The position numbers and the translations under genes are program-made. Below the pieces are notes generated by a model. That model searched no databases and was not told the DNA's origin. It worked only from the letters and a program-made list of their open reading frames with translations. From Rhodospirillales bacterium URHD0017 (GTDB lineage Bacteria; Pseudomonadota; Alphaproteobacteria; Reyranellales; Reyranellaceae), in NCBI GenBank assembly GCA_900110395.1, contig FODP01000007.1, forward strand, positions 62,001 through 126,000: 64,000 nucleotides of DNA. Direction: 5' to 3'. How positions within the stretch are numbered: the first letter of the stretch is position 1; every line of letters begins with the position of its first letter. Of the stretch, positions 8,041 to 17,687 are shown one piece after another.

Positions 8041-9939
8041 ATGCGCGTGCTGATCATCCGGCCCGAACGTGAGGCGACCGCGTTGGCCACGGCGCTTGCC
8101 GAGCGCGGCCACACGCCGGTGATCGCGCCCTTGTTCCGGCTGGAATTCCTGCATCCGCCGGCGGAGTTCTCCGCGGCGCTGGCCAGCTGCCAGGCGGTGC
8201 TGCTGACCAGCGCCAACGGCGCGCGCGCCCTGGCCGAAGCGAGCGAGCAGCGCGGCCGGCCGATCCTGGCGGTGGGCGACACCACGGCGAGCACGGCCGA
8301 AGGGCTGGGGTTCAGCGCCGTCACCTCGGCATCGGGCGATGGCGCGGCCCTGACCGAGCTGGTGCGCGAGCGCCTAAGACCTGCGGACGGCCCCCTGCTG
8401 CACGTGTCGGGCCGCGAGGTCGCGGCCGATCTCGGGGAACTGCTGCGGCCGGCGGGCTTCGAGGTGAAGCGCCTTGCGCTCTACGATGCGCGCGAGGAGA
8501 CCGCTTTGCCGGATTCGGCGCGTGCGGCGCTCGAGGCGCGCGCGCTAGACGTCATCACCTTCTTCTCGCCGCGCGCGGCGTCGGTGTTCGCCTCCATGGT
8601 CGAGGATGCGGGCCTGGCCACCAACCTGCATGACGTCACCGCTGTTGCCATAAGCCCGGCCGCGCTGGCGCCGGCGGCAGGCCTGCCGTTCAAGGCGGTC
8701 GTGGCCGCCGAGCGGCCGAGCCGGCAGGCCGTGCTCGACGAGATCGACCGACTGGCCGAAGCCCCTGTACAAGGACAGGCGACCATGAGCGACACAAGCG
8801 AACCCGTTCCTCCGCCCTCTGCTCCGCCGCCGGCTCAGACGGTGATCATGCGGCGCGGCCTGGGCGTGGTCGGCGCCTTCGTGGTCGGCGTGCTGGCCGC
8901 GGTGATCGTGCTGGCGGGTGCGCTGATCTCGCTGCCCTTCTGGCCGCAACAGGCGCGCGATATGTGGCGCGGCCATGTCGCGGCGATCCCGCCGGCGCCC
9001 GGCATCGACCTGCAGGCAGTGCGGGCCGACGCCAGCGCCGTCGCTACCGCGGCCGTCGATGCGGCACGCAAGGACCTCACGGCGCGGCTGGACGATCTCG
9101 AGAAGCGCCTGCGGGCGGTCTCGGCAACGGCCGCGGAACGACCGGCAGCAGCACCCGGCGGTCCCGATCCCGCCGTCGCCGACTTGAAGAGCCGCGTCGA
9201 AGCGCTCGAGCAGCGCCCCGCCGCCAGCGGCGCGGCGCCCGCGCCGAACAACGTCGAGGCCGAAAAGGAGATCGCTGTCCTGACGCGCGAGATCGCGGCC
9301 CTGCGCGCGACGCTGGGCGCTCTCGACCAGGCCGTCGCCAACCAGCGCGACCAGGCCAAGGCGCTGAGCGACGCGGTCGGCGCCAGGAACAGTGGCGAGC
9401 AGAAAGCGCTCGTGGCGGCACGCGCGTCGGCCGTGATCGGCGTGGCCGCGCGGCTGGCGGGCTCGATCGACGCCGGCGTGCCGTTCGCGTCGGAGCTCAA
9501 TCTTCTCCTTCCGCTGGTCCAGGGCGACGGCAAGCTCACCGAGATCATCGCCGCGCTGCAGCCCTACGCGCAGACCGGTGTGGCCTCGCGCGCCGCCCTC
9601 GAAGCCGAATTCCCCGCCGTGGCCAAGGCGGCGCTGGCCGAGGACGTGGCCGACGATTCCTACGGCGAGCGACTGATGGGCAAGCTGCGCGGCCTGGTCT
9701 CGCTGCGCCGCGTCGGCGACGTGCCGGGCGACACCACCGAGGCCAAGCTCGCCCGCGCCGAGCAGGCGCTGCATGCCGGCGACGTTGGCAAGGCGGCCGA
9801 GCTGGTGAAGTCGCTGCCGGCGTCGACCAGCAAGGCGACGGCGGCGTGGCTCGCCAAGGCCGACGCCCATCTCGCCGCCAAGCGCAGCCTCGACCAGCTC
9901 GCAGCCTACGCCGTCAACCTCCTCGGGACGGCGCGCTGA
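8041..9939 (+). CDS. hemD: Uroporphyrinogen-III synthase fused to mitofilin-like membrane domain
   Basis: This is one uninterrupted 632-codon frame. Residues 1 to ~240 are HemD, which cyclises hydroxymethylbilane to uroporphyrinogen III (MRVLIIRPEREATALA, LLTSANGARAL, LLHVSGRE, ITFFSPRAASVFASM). A Pro-rich linker, one transmembrane helix (about 272-300, ending SLPFWPQQ), a coiled coil (about 330-450) and an alpha-helical C-terminal region follow, resembling the mitofilin/COG4223 proteins found beside hemD in alphaproteobacteria. An internal ATG at 8785 (residue 249) is preceded by AAGGACAGG, so the membrane part may also be made separately. HemY follows four bases downstream. The second half would place the synthase at the inner membrane. 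Confidence 0.88.
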   Translation: MRVLIIRPEREATALATALAERGHTPVIAPLFRLEFLHPPAEFSAALASCQAVLLTSANGARALAEASEQRGRPILAVGDTTASTAEGLGFSAVTSASGDGAALTELVRERLRPADGPLLHVSGREVAADLGELLRPAGFEVKRLALYDAREETALPDSARAALEARALDVITFFSPRAASVFASMVEDAGLATNLHDVTAVAISPAALAPAAGLPFKAVVAAERPSRQAVLDEIDRLAEAPVQGQATMSDTSEPVPPPSAPPPAQTVIMRRGLGVVGAFVVGVLAAVIVLAGALISLPFWPQQARDMWRGHVAAIPPAPGIDLQAVRADASAVATAAVDAARKDLTARLDDLEKRLRAVSATAAERPAAAPGGPDPAVADLKSRVEALEQRPAASGAAPAPNNVEAEKEIAVLTREIAALRATLGALDQAVANQRDQAKALSDAVGARNSGEQKALVAARASAVIGVAARLAGSIDAGVPFASELNLLLPLVQGDGKLTEIIAALQPYAQTGVASRAALEAEFPAVAKAALAEDVADDSYGERLMGKLRGLVSLRRVGDVPGDTTEAKLARAEQALHAGDVGKAAELVKSLPASTSKATAAWLAKADAHLAAKRSLDQLAAYAVNLLGTAR

Positions 9940-9943
9940 TCCG

Positions 9944-11302
9944 ATGACAACGCTGCGCGTCCTCATCTGGTTCGCGATCGCCGCCGTGGCGATGCTTCTG
10001 GCCGTCTGGCTGGCCGAGCGGCCGGGCTCGGTCACCGCTGAATGGCACGGCTGGCGGCTCGACAGCAGCGTCGGCGTGCTGCTGGTCGCCGTTCTCGTCC
10101 TGATAGGCCTCTGCATCGGCGGCTGGCTGCTCTATCGCTGGATCGTCGGTGCGCCGTTCGCCCTGCTCGAAGGCTGGGGCGAGAGCCGCAAGAAGCGCGG
10201 CTATCGCGAGCTGACGCAGGGCCTGGCCGCAGTCGCCGCCGGCGACGCCAACGAAGCGCAGAGGCACGCCCGCAAGGCCGAGCAGCTTCTGGCCGAGCCG
10301 CCGATTACGTTGCTGTTGTCGGCGCAGGCCGCCCAGCTCGCGGGCGACCGCGACGGCGCCAACCGCGCCTTCACCGCCATGCTCGAGGACGAGCACACCG
10401 CCTTCCTCGGGCTGCGCGGCCTGATCGGCCAGGCGCTGCGCGAGGGCGACCAGTCCAAGGCGCTGGCCTATGCCGAGCGCGCCTTCAAGCTCAAGCCGCA
10501 GACGCCGTGGGTGGTGCATTCGCTGTTCGACATGCAGGCGCAGGTCGGCCAGTGGAAGGCGGCCCAGGAGACGCTGGAGACCGGCCAGCGCCGCAAGGTC
10601 GTCGCCGCCGACAAGGGTCGCACCTTGAAGGCCCTGCTGCTGGTCGAGCGCAGCCGCGCCGCCGATCGCGACGGCAATATCAACGACGCGCTGGCCCTGG
10701 CACGCGAGGCCTTCGGTCTCGCGCCCGAGCGCATCGCCGTCACCCAGCACTTTGCCGGACTGCAGATCAAGGCGCGCGATGCCAAGCGTGCGCAGAAGAC
10801 CTTGGAGCGAGGCTGGGCGCTGGCGCCGCATCCTGATCTCGCCATGCTCTATCTCGAGGCGTCAGGCGAAAGCGATCCGCTGAAGCGCATCGGCGTCATT
10901 CGCCGGCTGGTGTCGCACAACGAGAACGACATCGAGAGCCATCTGGCGATGGCCCAGGCCTCGCTCGAGGCCAGCCTGTGGGGCGAGGCACGACGGCATC
11001 TCGAGATCGCCGGCGGCACCAGCCCGCCGGTACGCGTCTGCCGTCTGATGGCCGAGGTCGAGGAGCGGTCGGGGGCAGAGCAGGCCAAGGTGCACGATTG
11101 GCTGGCCCGCGCCGCCGATGCGCCCGCCGACCGCGCCTGGCGCTGCACGGCGTGCAGCGCCCAGCATGAGACCTGGCGCTCGGTGTGCGAGAGCTGCGGC
11201 GCCTTCGGCACCCTGCAATGGCGCGCGCCCGGGACGTTCGGCCACGTGCTGCCGCCGGAGACCCGTGCCGAACTGGAGTTCGCCAGTAACGGAAAGAAGT
11301 AG
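9944..11302 (+). CDS. hemY: HemY-like TPR membrane protein
   Basis: The 452-residue product starts four bases after the hemD stop, indicating co-transcription. Two N-terminal transmembrane helices (about 4-22 and 40-62) are followed by the HemY N-domain (HGWRLDSSVG), then helical TPR-like repeats to about residue 390. The C-terminus has a CTAC...CESCG pair of CxxC motifs, a probable zinc ribbon, followed by a short tail. This HemY belongs to the hemX/hemY class linked to heme biosynthesis; it is not protoporphyrinogen oxidase. Its precise role is not established, although association with heme-pathway enzymes at the membrane is commonly proposed. Confidence 0.87.
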   Translation: MTTLRVLIWFAIAAVAMLLAVWLAERPGSVTAEWHGWRLDSSVGVLLVAVLVLIGLCIGGWLLYRWIVGAPFALLEGWGESRKKRGYRELTQGLAAVAAGDANEAQRHARKAEQLLAEPPITLLLSAQAAQLAGDRDGANRAFTAMLEDEHTAFLGLRGLIGQALREGDQSKALAYAERAFKLKPQTPWVVHSLFDMQAQVGQWKAAQETLETGQRRKVVAADKGRTLKALLLVERSRAADRDGNINDALALAREAFGLAPERIAVTQHFAGLQIKARDAKRAQKTLERGWALAPHPDLAMLYLEASGESDPLKRIGVIRRLVSHNENDIESHLAMAQASLEASLWGEARRHLEIAGGTSPPVRVCRLMAEVEERSGAEQAKVHDWLARAADAPADRAWRCTACSAQHETWRSVCESCGAFGTLQWRAPGTFGHVLPPETRAELEFASNGKK

Positions 11303-11333
11303 AACGACAAGAGTGGACGGGAAGGAAACGCGG

Positions 11334-12350
11334 ATGTTCGAGACGACGCTGGCAGGCAGCCTGCCCAAGCCTTCGTGGCTCGCCACGCCCAACGTCCTGT
11401 GGGCGCCCTGGACGCTCACTGGCGCGCCGTTGCTGGAAGCCAAGGACGACGCCACCGCGCTCGCCATCCGCCGCCAGGAAGAGGCTGGCATCGACATCGT
11501 GAGCGATGGCGAGCAGGCGCGGCAGCATTTCGTGCACGGCTTCCTGGCCGAGGTCGACGGCGTCGACTTCGACAAGAAGGTGCGTATGGGGATCCGCAAC
11601 AACCGCTACGACGCCGACTGCCCGACCGTGACCTCGGCCTTGAAGCGCCGCAAGTTCGTGCATGAGCGCGAGGCGCGCGTCGCCCGCGCTGCGACCAGCC
11701 GCAAACTCAAGTTCACCCTGCCCGGGCCGATGACTCTCATCGATACCCTGGCCGACGGCTTTTATGGCGACCGGGTGAAGATGGCCTTCGCCTTCGCCGA
11801 GCTTCTGAACCAGGAGGCCAAGGATCTCGAGAAGGCGGGCGTCGACGTCGTGCAGTTCGACGAGCCCGCCTTCAACGTCTATCTCGACGAAACCGTCGAC
11901 TGGGGCGTGCCGGCGCTGGAGAAGGCGGCCGAAGGGCTGAAGTGCACGACGGCGGTGCACATCTGCTACGGCTACGGCATCGAGGCCAACATCAAGTGGA
12001 AGGAGACGCTGGGCGGGAGCTGGCGGCAGTACGAGAAGACCTTCCCCGCGCTCGACCGCAGCCGGATCCAGCAGGTCTCGCTGGAATGCCGGGAGAGCCA
12101 CGTGCCGCCCGAACTCATGAAGCTGCTGCCCAACAAGACCGTGCTGGTGGGCGCGATCGATGTCGCCTCGGACAAGATCGAGACGCCGGAAGAAGTTGCG
12201 GCGACACTGAAGCTCGCGACCAAGTTCGTCGATCCCGAGCGCATCCAGGCCTGCACCAACTGCGGCATGGCGCCGATGACGCTCGCGACGGCCTACGGCA
12301 AGCTCAGGGCGCTGGCCGAGGGTGCGGCGCTGGCACGGAAGACGCTGTAA
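11334..12350 (+). CDS. MetE-core methyltransferase (cobalamin-independent methionine synthase family)
   Basis: The product is 338 residues, about the length of only the C-terminal catalytic barrel of MetE. ATG 11334 has GGAAGGAAA upstream. The zinc ligands of the family are visible: H209 and C211 (VHICYGYG), E251 (VSLECRES) and C310 (CTNCGM). An LPGPMT strand and VDVVQFDEPAFN match the barrel. The family transfers a methyl group to homocysteine; short core forms may use a donor other than 5-methyltetrahydrofolate, such as a methylated corrinoid or other carrier. No MetE N-terminal domain or partner corrinoid protein is nearby, so the methyl donor is unknown. No riboswitch is visible upstream. 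Confidence 0.85.
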   Translation: MFETTLAGSLPKPSWLATPNVLWAPWTLTGAPLLEAKDDATALAIRRQEEAGIDIVSDGEQARQHFVHGFLAEVDGVDFDKKVRMGIRNNRYDADCPTVTSALKRRKFVHEREARVARAATSRKLKFTLPGPMTLIDTLADGFYGDRVKMAFAFAELLNQEAKDLEKAGVDVVQFDEPAFNVYLDETVDWGVPALEKAAEGLKCTTAVHICYGYGIEANIKWKETLGGSWRQYEKTFPALDRSRIQQVSLECRESHVPPELMKLLPNKTVLVGAIDVASDKIETPEEVAATLKLATKFVDPERIQACTNCGMAPMTLATAYGKLRALAEGAALARKTL

Positions 12351-12353
12351 CCG

Positions 12354-12395
12354 CCTCATGTCCCTCTCCCCCGCTAGGGGGAGAGGAGCATGAGG
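12354..12395. terminator. Palindrome after the MetE-core gene, CTCTCCCCC family
   Basis: A hairpin starting three bases after the stop codon has outer arms CCTCATG/CATGAGG and inner arms CCTCTCCCCC/GGGGGAGAGG around GCTA. There is no T-run. The same inner sequence recurs at 44981-45069, so this is a dispersed repeat that may act as a terminator or stabiliser. Confidence 0.6.
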
Positions 12396-12453
12396 TCGTT
12401 GCACAGCCCCTGCTGCACCAATTGAAACATTGCGCCCATGGCGCGTGGTGGCG

Positions 12454-12477
12454 CGGGCCATACACTTGTATGGCCCG
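12454..12477 (+). promoter_or_regulatory. Perfect hairpin in leader of membrane-protein gene
   Basis: CGGGCCATAC-ACTT-GTATGGCCCG forms a 10-bp perfect stem with a 4-base loop, ending 14 bases before ATG 12492 and next to the AGAGGA ribosome-binding site. A weaker hairpin, GCGCC-CAT-GGCGC, lies just upstream. The rest of the gap 12396-12453 shows nothing. Translational control is inference. Confidence 0.45.
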
Positions 12478-12491
12478 TAGAGGACCACCCC

Positions 12492-13211
12492 ATGGCCGCA
12501 CTGTCTGCTCTGCACTTCTGGTCCCGCCGCCAAGGGATATTCTGGCTGATGACCCTGCCGATCACCGGCCTTGCCGCGGCGGTCGCCTATGTGCTCGACA
12601 CCCGTCGCGAGTTCGTCGAGTGGCAGAATCATTGGGGCTGGGATTTCCTGTTCGCGCTGCTCTACGCCATGTTCATCGATCGCTGGATCAAGGAGGCGCT
12701 GCTCGAGGATGCGCTGCCGTGCGACGAGGTCGACGAGATGCGCCGCTCGACCATCGCCGTGCGCTTCCTGACGTTTGCCGCCTCGATCTGCCTGCTCGCG
12801 ATCATGGTGGCGCCTTGCCCTTACGTCGAGCTCAACGCCGTGGCCTGTGCCGCGGCGGCCTCGGTGTTCGTCATGCTGCTGCCGGCTCTCGCCGCGCACC
12901 GGCCGATCAGCCTTTACGAGGCCTTCCAGCTGGGACGGCCGGTGCAGGCGCATCTCTTCCTGCTGATCGGTGGCGCGATCCTGGTGTCGCTGCTGACCGG
13001 GCTCGGCCTCAGCCTGGTCGCGATGCTGCTGCCCGCCAAGCCATGGGTCGTGGCGATGGTCGCGGGCCTGCATCGGCTGGTCGACTGCCTGCTGCTGGCG
13101 GGCGTGGGCTATGGCCTGGCGGCGATCTTCCGCAGCCTCACCGACTGGCAGCAGCCGGAGCCGGAAGACCGCCCGTTCCGCGGCATGCGGCTCAGCACGC
13201 GCAAGGCGTAA
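12492..13211 (+). CDS. Polytopic inner-membrane protein of unknown function
   Basis: The 239-residue product starts at ATG 12492, preceded by AGAGGA. About six hydrophobic segments are visible: the first at residues 17-34 (WLMTLPITGLAAAVAYV), others around WDFLFALLYAMF, FAASICLLAIMVAP, VACAAAASVFVMLLPAL, LFLLIGGAILVSLLTGLGLSLVAML, and a final one near RLVDCLLLAGVGYGLAAIF. Acidic loops (ALLEDALPCDEVDEM) and a charged tail lie outside the membrane. I do not recognise a family. It stands alone between the MetE-core gene and a convergent beta-helix gene. Confidence 0.72.
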   Translation: MAALSALHFWSRRQGIFWLMTLPITGLAAAVAYVLDTRREFVEWQNHWGWDFLFALLYAMFIDRWIKEALLEDALPCDEVDEMRRSTIAVRFLTFAASICLLAIMVAPCPYVELNAVACAAAASVFVMLLPALAAHRPISLYEAFQLGRPVQAHLFLLIGGAILVSLLTGLGLSLVAMLLPAKPWVVAMVAGLHRLVDCLLLAGVGYGLAAIFRSLTDWQQPEPEDRPFRGMRLSTRKA

Positions 13212-13236
13212 CCGAGAGAGCGGCGCGTGTTGCGCC

Positions 13237-14310
13237 TTACACCACCTTCGCAGTGATCTCGCCGGACATCTCGAGACCGGAAAGCTGCCCCGAATCACGA
13301 AGCGTGACTGTGCCCTTACCGCTGATCTTGCCCAGTTTGGTCTTGCCTTCGAAGCCGGAGAAGCCCTCGGTCCGGCAGCCGTCGATGACCATTTCGCCGT
13401 TGTTCAGGAAGGCCTTCACCAGATAGGGCTGGAGGCCGTGAGTGCTGCCTTGGCAGTCGGTCAGACGGCCATGGTTCATCATGTTGATGCCGTAGCCGCC
13501 GTTGTTGATGAAGCCGCAGCCCTCGGCCCTCGAAAAGCCAGCGACCGCGTTCAGGCCAGGTCCCTTGTTCTCGACGAAGTAGGTCTGTCGAATATTGAGG
13601 TCGTGCGGCTCGCGATAGGCGATGGCGCTTTGCGTCTCGATGCCGGCATTGCCGTTCTTTCGCATCTGGCCGCCGAAGATGCTGACGGCCGAGATGAGTC
13701 CGCTATCCTCCTTTATTCCGTCGTGCCGGAAGGTGATGCCGTTGCGACCGTTGCTCGCGCAGGTGACGGCGTGCAGCTCGCCTTCGAAGACGTTGCCGCT
13801 GACGAACAGCCCATCCCGCGAGAACTGCTCGATGTCGAGGTTCATGATCTTCCAGCTGTTAATCCAGCTGTGGTTCGCCAAGCAAAGCAGGCCAAGGGCA
13901 TCGAGCGCCGGGCTGTCGGCAATCAACGTGCCGTTGAAGACCTTCAGGCCGCGGACCGAGACATTCTTGAAGGCGGGAGGGATCCGTATGGTGATCGCCC
14001 GTTGGGTGGGATCGTTGAAATCGGCGATCACCTTGGCGCCGTTGAGATCGACCCCCGGCCCCACCATGCTTTGCGTCACATCGATATGGATGGGGCGTTT
14101 CAACCGCACGGTGCCGCCTGTCCAGTTCAGGACGTCACCCGTCGCGAACTTCGCCCGCAGCGCGGCCTCGAAGCCCGTGGAGTCCGCTGCCGCCGCCACA
14201 AGCGTCGGTGCGGCAACAGCATGCTTGTTCTGGCTCAGCGCAGCCGACGACGTTGCCGCCAGCGCAAGGACCGAAGCACCACTCACAACACCGCGTCTTT
14301 TGAGTTTCAT
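13237..14310 (-). CDS. Exported right-handed beta-helix protein
   Basis: The 357-residue product starts at ATG 14310, with GGGAGG eight bases upstream. An N-terminal signal (MKLKRRGVVSG then ALAATSSAALS) sends it out of the cytoplasm. The body shows short repeating strands typical of parallel beta-helices: GVDLNGAKVIAD, VSVRGLKVFNGT, NLDIEQFSRDGLFVSGN, NGRNGITFRHDG, GNAGIETQS, NGGYGINMMNHG. Proteins with this fold include pectate lyases, polysaccharide epimerases and phage tailspikes. I cannot point to a catalytic triad, so polysaccharide binding or cleavage is only a possibility. No polysaccharide genes are adjacent. Confidence 0.75.
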   Translation of the reverse strand: MKLKRRGVVSGASVLALAATSSAALSQNKHAVAAPTLVAAAADSTGFEAALRAKFATGDVLNWTGGTVRLKRPIHIDVTQSMVGPGVDLNGAKVIADFNDPTQRAITIRIPPAFKNVSVRGLKVFNGTLIADSPALDALGLLCLANHSWINSWKIMNLDIEQFSRDGLFVSGNVFEGELHAVTCASNGRNGITFRHDGIKEDSGLISAVSIFGGQMRKNGNAGIETQSAIAYREPHDLNIRQTYFVENKGPGLNAVAGFSRAEGCGFINNGGYGINMMNHGRLTDCQGSTHGLQPYLVKAFLNNGEMVIDGCRTEGFSGFEGKTKLGKISGKGTVTLRDSGQLSGLEMSGEITAKVV

Positions 14311-14444
14311 GGATTGCCTCCCGCCGGTCGACCGGCAGGCCATACGACGATGGACATGGCTGGCTGTCGAATGATCAACCAATGACACGGCCGTCGGTCA
14401 TCGACCGATCACAGCGACGGTCGTGCAGCGCCTGTCATCGCCGC

Positions 14445-17144
14445 TCAGTCGCGACGTTGCAGGCTGCGTGTGCGCAAGGCGTAGACGAGCTCCAGCGCCT
14501 GGCGCGGAGACAGCTCGTCGGGATTGATCTCGGAGAGCGCCTTTTCGACTTCCGACTCCTGAGCCTTGACCAGGCCGGCCGGGCGCGTCGGTGCGGCAGC
14601 GAACAGCGGCAGGTCGTCGGCGAGCCGCGTCACCGCGCCCGACTGCTCGCCCTTCTCCAAGGCCGCCAGCACCTGCTCGGCGCGCGCCACGACGGCCGCC
14701 GGGAGGCCGGCGAGCTGCGCCACGTGGATACCGTAGGAGCGGTCGGCCGCGCCCGGCGCCACCTCGTGCAGGAACACCACTTCATTCTGCCATTCCTTGA
14801 CGCGCATGGTGTAGGGCGCGAGGGCGGCCAGCCGTTCCTTGAGCGCACCCAGCTCGTGGAAGTGGGTGGCGAAGAGGGCGCGGCAGCGGTTGATGTCGTG
14901 CAGATGCTCCAGGGTCGCCCAGGCGATCGACAGGCCATCGAAAGTCGCCGTGCCGCGGCCGATCTCGTCCAGGATGACCAGGCTTCTCGCCGTCGCCTGG
15001 TTCAGGATCGCCGCGGTCTCGACCATCTCGACCATGAAGGTCGAGCGGCCGCGCGCCAGGTCGTCGGCCGCACCGACGCGGCTGAACAGGCGATCGACGA
15101 TGCCGATGGTCGCGGACTTGGCCGGCACGAAGGAGCCGGCCTGCGCCATGATGGCGATAAGCGCGTTCTGGCGCAGGAAGGTCGACTTGCCGGCCATGTT
15201 GGGGCCGGTCAGCAGCCACAGCCGCCGCGCTTCGCCCAGGTCGCAGTCGTTGGGCACAAAACCGGCGCCGCCACCCCCGCTACTTTGGCGCACCAGCGCG
15301 GCTTCGACGACAGGATGACGGCCGCCTTCGATGGTGAAGGCGGGCTCCTCGCTCAATGCCGGACGGACGTAGTTCTCGCCCGCCGCGAGCTCGGCGAGTG
15401 CCGCGGCGACATCGAGCGAGGCGAGCGCCCGGCCGGCAGCGGCGACGTTGGCCGACACGGCCATTGCCTTGGCGACCAGCTCGTCGAAGATCGCGAGCTC
15501 GAGCGCCAGCGCGCGGTCGGCGGCGCGGCCGATGCGGGTTTCGAGATCGGCGAGATCGGCGGTGCTGAAGCGCGTGGCATTGGCCATCGACTGGCGGCGC
15601 GTGAAGCCGAGCGTCGCCAGATCGAGCTTGTCGGCGTGCGTCGCCGTCACCTCGATGTGGTAGCCGATCATGTTGTTGTGCCGGATCTTCAGCGACGGCA
15701 CGCCTGCCGACGCCTTGTACTTGGCTTCGAGCGCCGCCACCGTCCTGCGGCTGTCGTCGCGCAAGGTGCGCTGCTCGTCGAGTTCGCTGCGATAGCCTTG
15801 CCGGATGAAGCCGCCGTCGCGCGCGAACAGAGGCGGCTCGTCGGCCAATGCCTCGGCGAGCGCGGCGATGAGTGGGCGATGGTCGGAGCAGGCCGCGACG
15901 ATGGCGGCCAGCGGGGCCGGCGGCGGCGCCAATGCCTCGGGCTCGGCGTGCAGCATCGCGGCCAGCGCTTCGGCCGACTCAAGACCATCGCGCAGCGCCA
16001 GAAGATCGCGCGGGCCGCCGCGGCCGACCGACAGGCGCTGCAGGGCGCGCTCGATGTCGGGTGTGCGGCGCAGCGCTTCGCGCACGCGCTCGCGCACGGC
16101 CGGGCGCTCGACGAAGAGCTGCACCAGGTCGAGACGGCGCTCGATCTCGGCACGATCGGTCAAAGGCGCGGCGATCCGTTCGGCCAGAAGGCGGGCGCCA
16201 GGGCCGGTCAGGGTGCGGTCGATGGTGGCTAAAAGGCTGCCGTCGCGCCGGCCGTCGAGGCCGCGCACCAGCTCGAGGTTACGGCGCGTGGCGGGATCGA
16301 TCTCCATCGTGCCGTCGGCGCGCACGCGATGCGGCGGCGCCAGCGCCGGCAGCTTGCCGGCTTGCGTCAGCTCGACGTAGTCGAGGAGGGCGCCGCAGGC
16401 CGCGACCTCAGCGCGCGAGAAGGCGCCGAAGCTGTCGAGCGCCGCGACCTTGAAGGCCGACTGCAGGCGCTTGCGGGCATTGTCGCTGTCGAAGCGCGCC
16501 GAGGGCAGCGGCGTCAGCACGGCATTCCACTCTTCCAGCGCAGCCTTCACCGGCTCGCGCGCCAGCAGCCGGTCGGGCACCAGAAGCTCGCCCGGCGCCA
16601 GCCGCGCCAGCGCCGCCGCGAGCTGGCCTGCGTCCAGAGGCTGGGCGGCGAAGTCGGCGGTCGAGAGGTCGAGCCAGGCCAGCGCCAGCTCGCCCTGGGC
16701 CTCCGCGACGGCGGCAAGGTAATTGTGGCTGCGCGCATCGAGCAATGAGTCTTCGGTCAAGGTGCCCGGCGTGATCACCCGCACCACGGCGCGCTCGACC
16801 ACCGACTTGGCGCCACGCTTCTTGGCTTCGGCCGGGTCCTCGACCTGCTCGCAGACGGCGACCTTGAAGCCCTGCCGGATCAGGCGCGACAGGTAGGCCT
16901 CGTGGCTGTGCACCGGCACGCCGCACATCTTGATGTCTTCGCCGAGGTGCTGGCCGCGCTTGGTCAGCGCGATGTCGAGCGCGGCCGAGGCCTTCACGGC
17001 ATCGTCGAAGAACAACTCGTAGAAATCGCCCATCCGGTAGAACACCAGATGCCCGGGATGCGCCGCCTTGATCGCCAGGTACTGGCGCATCATGGGCGTG
17101 GCGTCGGCCGGGATGGCGGTTGTGGTCATGCTACTGTCGGGCAC
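14445..17144 (-). CDS. mutS: DNA mismatch repair protein MutS
   Basis: The 899-residue product is the mismatch-recognition ATPase. Domain I has the mismatch-wedging F-x-E motif ([12 protein letters not shown]). Connector, lever and clamp domains follow. The ATPase has Walker [10 protein letters not shown] (lysine near residue 653), the [12 protein letters not shown] segment, Walker [12 protein letters not shown] and the H-loop FATHFHEL. The length is normal for bacterial MutS. The C-terminal region [15 protein letters not shown] is the usual tetramerisation/MutL-interaction part. ATG 17129 is an alternative start five codons downstream. It is divergent from a TRAP permease gene; the 134-base gap downstream (14311-14444) shows nothing. 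Confidence 0.97.
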   Translation of the reverse strand: MPDSSMTTTAIPADATPMMRQYLAIKAAHPGHLVFYRMGDFYELFFDDAVKASAALDIALTKRGQHLGEDIKMCGVPVHSHEAYLSRLIRQGFKVAVCEQVEDPAEAKKRGAKSVVERAVVRVITPGTLTEDSLLDARSHNYLAAVAEAQGELALAWLDLSTADFAAQPLDAGQLAAALARLAPGELLVPDRLLAREPVKAALEEWNAVLTPLPSARFDSDNARKRLQSAFKVAALDSFGAFSRAEVAACGALLDYVELTQAGKLPALAPPHRVRADGTMEIDPATRRNLELVRGLDGRRDGSLLATIDRTLTGPGARLLAERIAAPLTDRAEIERRLDLVQLFVERPAVRERVREALRRTPDIERALQRLSVGRGGPRDLLALRDGLESAEALAAMLHAEPEALAPPPAPLAAIVAACSDHRPLIAALAEALADEPPLFARDGGFIRQGYRSELDEQRTLRDDSRRTVAALEAKYKASAGVPSLKIRHNNMIGYHIEVTATHADKLDLATLGFTRRQSMANATRFSTADLADLETRIGRAADRALALELAIFDELVAKAMAVSANVAAAGRALASLDVAAALAELAAGENYVRPALSEEPAFTIEGGRHPVVEAALVRQSSGGGGAGFVPNDCDLGEARRLWLLTGPNMAGKSTFLRQNALIAIMAQAGSFVPAKSATIGIVDRLFSRVGAADDLARGRSTFMVEMVETAAILNQATARSLVILDEIGRGTATFDGLSIAWATLEHLHDINRCRALFATHFHELGALKERLAALAPYTMRVKEWQNEVVFLHEVAPGAADRSYGIHVAQLAGLPAAVVARAEQVLAALEKGEQSGAVTRLADDLPLFAAAPTRPAGLVKAQESEVEKALSEINPDELSPRQALELVYALRTRSLQRRD

Positions 17145-17204
17145 GAAGTCGGTTTAGCATGGCGTCGCCTCCAGAGATTGGGGGCCAATTGGGGGAAATC
17201 GAAG

Positions 17205-17684
17205 GTGCACTGGCTGGACGGGGTCGATCGCGCGGTGGGGCGCCTGGTCGAGGCAGGGCGCTGGCTGGTCCTGCCGGTGGCGCTGATCCTGTTCCTGCAA
17301 TGGCCATTGCGCGATTTCGTGCGGGCCTATTCGCGTGAGGCCAACGATCTCGGCCAGTGGATCTTCGCCCTCTATGTCAGCCTCGCCATGACCTTTGCCA
17401 CCCGTGAGCGCACGCACCTGGCCGTCGACGCCATCGCCCATGGCTACAGTGCGCGGTTGCGCGGCCTGACCGCCCGCTGGGGCGGCTTCGCCTGCGTGGC
17501 GCCGTGGGCCGCCTTCATGATCTGGGCCATCTGGCCCACCGTGCAACGCTCGGTCGGGGTGCTGGAGAAATTCCCCGACACCAACAACGCCGGCTACTTC
17601 GTGGTGAAGGTCGCGGCCCTTCTGCTGGCGGTGCTGGCACTGCTGCAGGCGATCATCGACCTGCTGCGACCGGCCAAGGACTGA
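17205..17684 (+). CDS. TRAP transporter small permease (DctQ type)
   Basis: The 159-residue product starts at GTG 17205, chosen because GGGGGAAAT precedes it. It shows four hydrophobic helices and the DctQ hallmark between helices 2 and 3 (ATRERTHLAVDAIAHGYSARLRGLT, where R-x-R-x-H-L is typical). It pairs with the large permease three bases downstream to form the sodium-driven membrane unit of a tripartite ATP-independent periplasmic transporter. No periplasmic DctP receptor is encoded beside it, which is unusual. The stop codon and the next GTG are nearly adjacent, indicating translational coupling. Confidence 0.85.
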   Translation: MHWLDGVDRAVGRLVEAGRWLVLPVALILFLQWPLRDFVRAYSREANDLGQWIFALYVSLAMTFATRERTHLAVDAIAHGYSARLRGLTARWGGFACVAPWAAFMIWAIWPTVQRSVGVLEKFPDTNNAGYFVVKVAALLLAVLALLQAIIDLLRPAKD

Positions 17685-17687
17685 GCG

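Noticed and set aside
14311-14444. Possible gene or regulatory RNA between the beta-helix gene and mutS
   Set aside because: No frame with a start signal and no strong stem; I see nothing supportable there.
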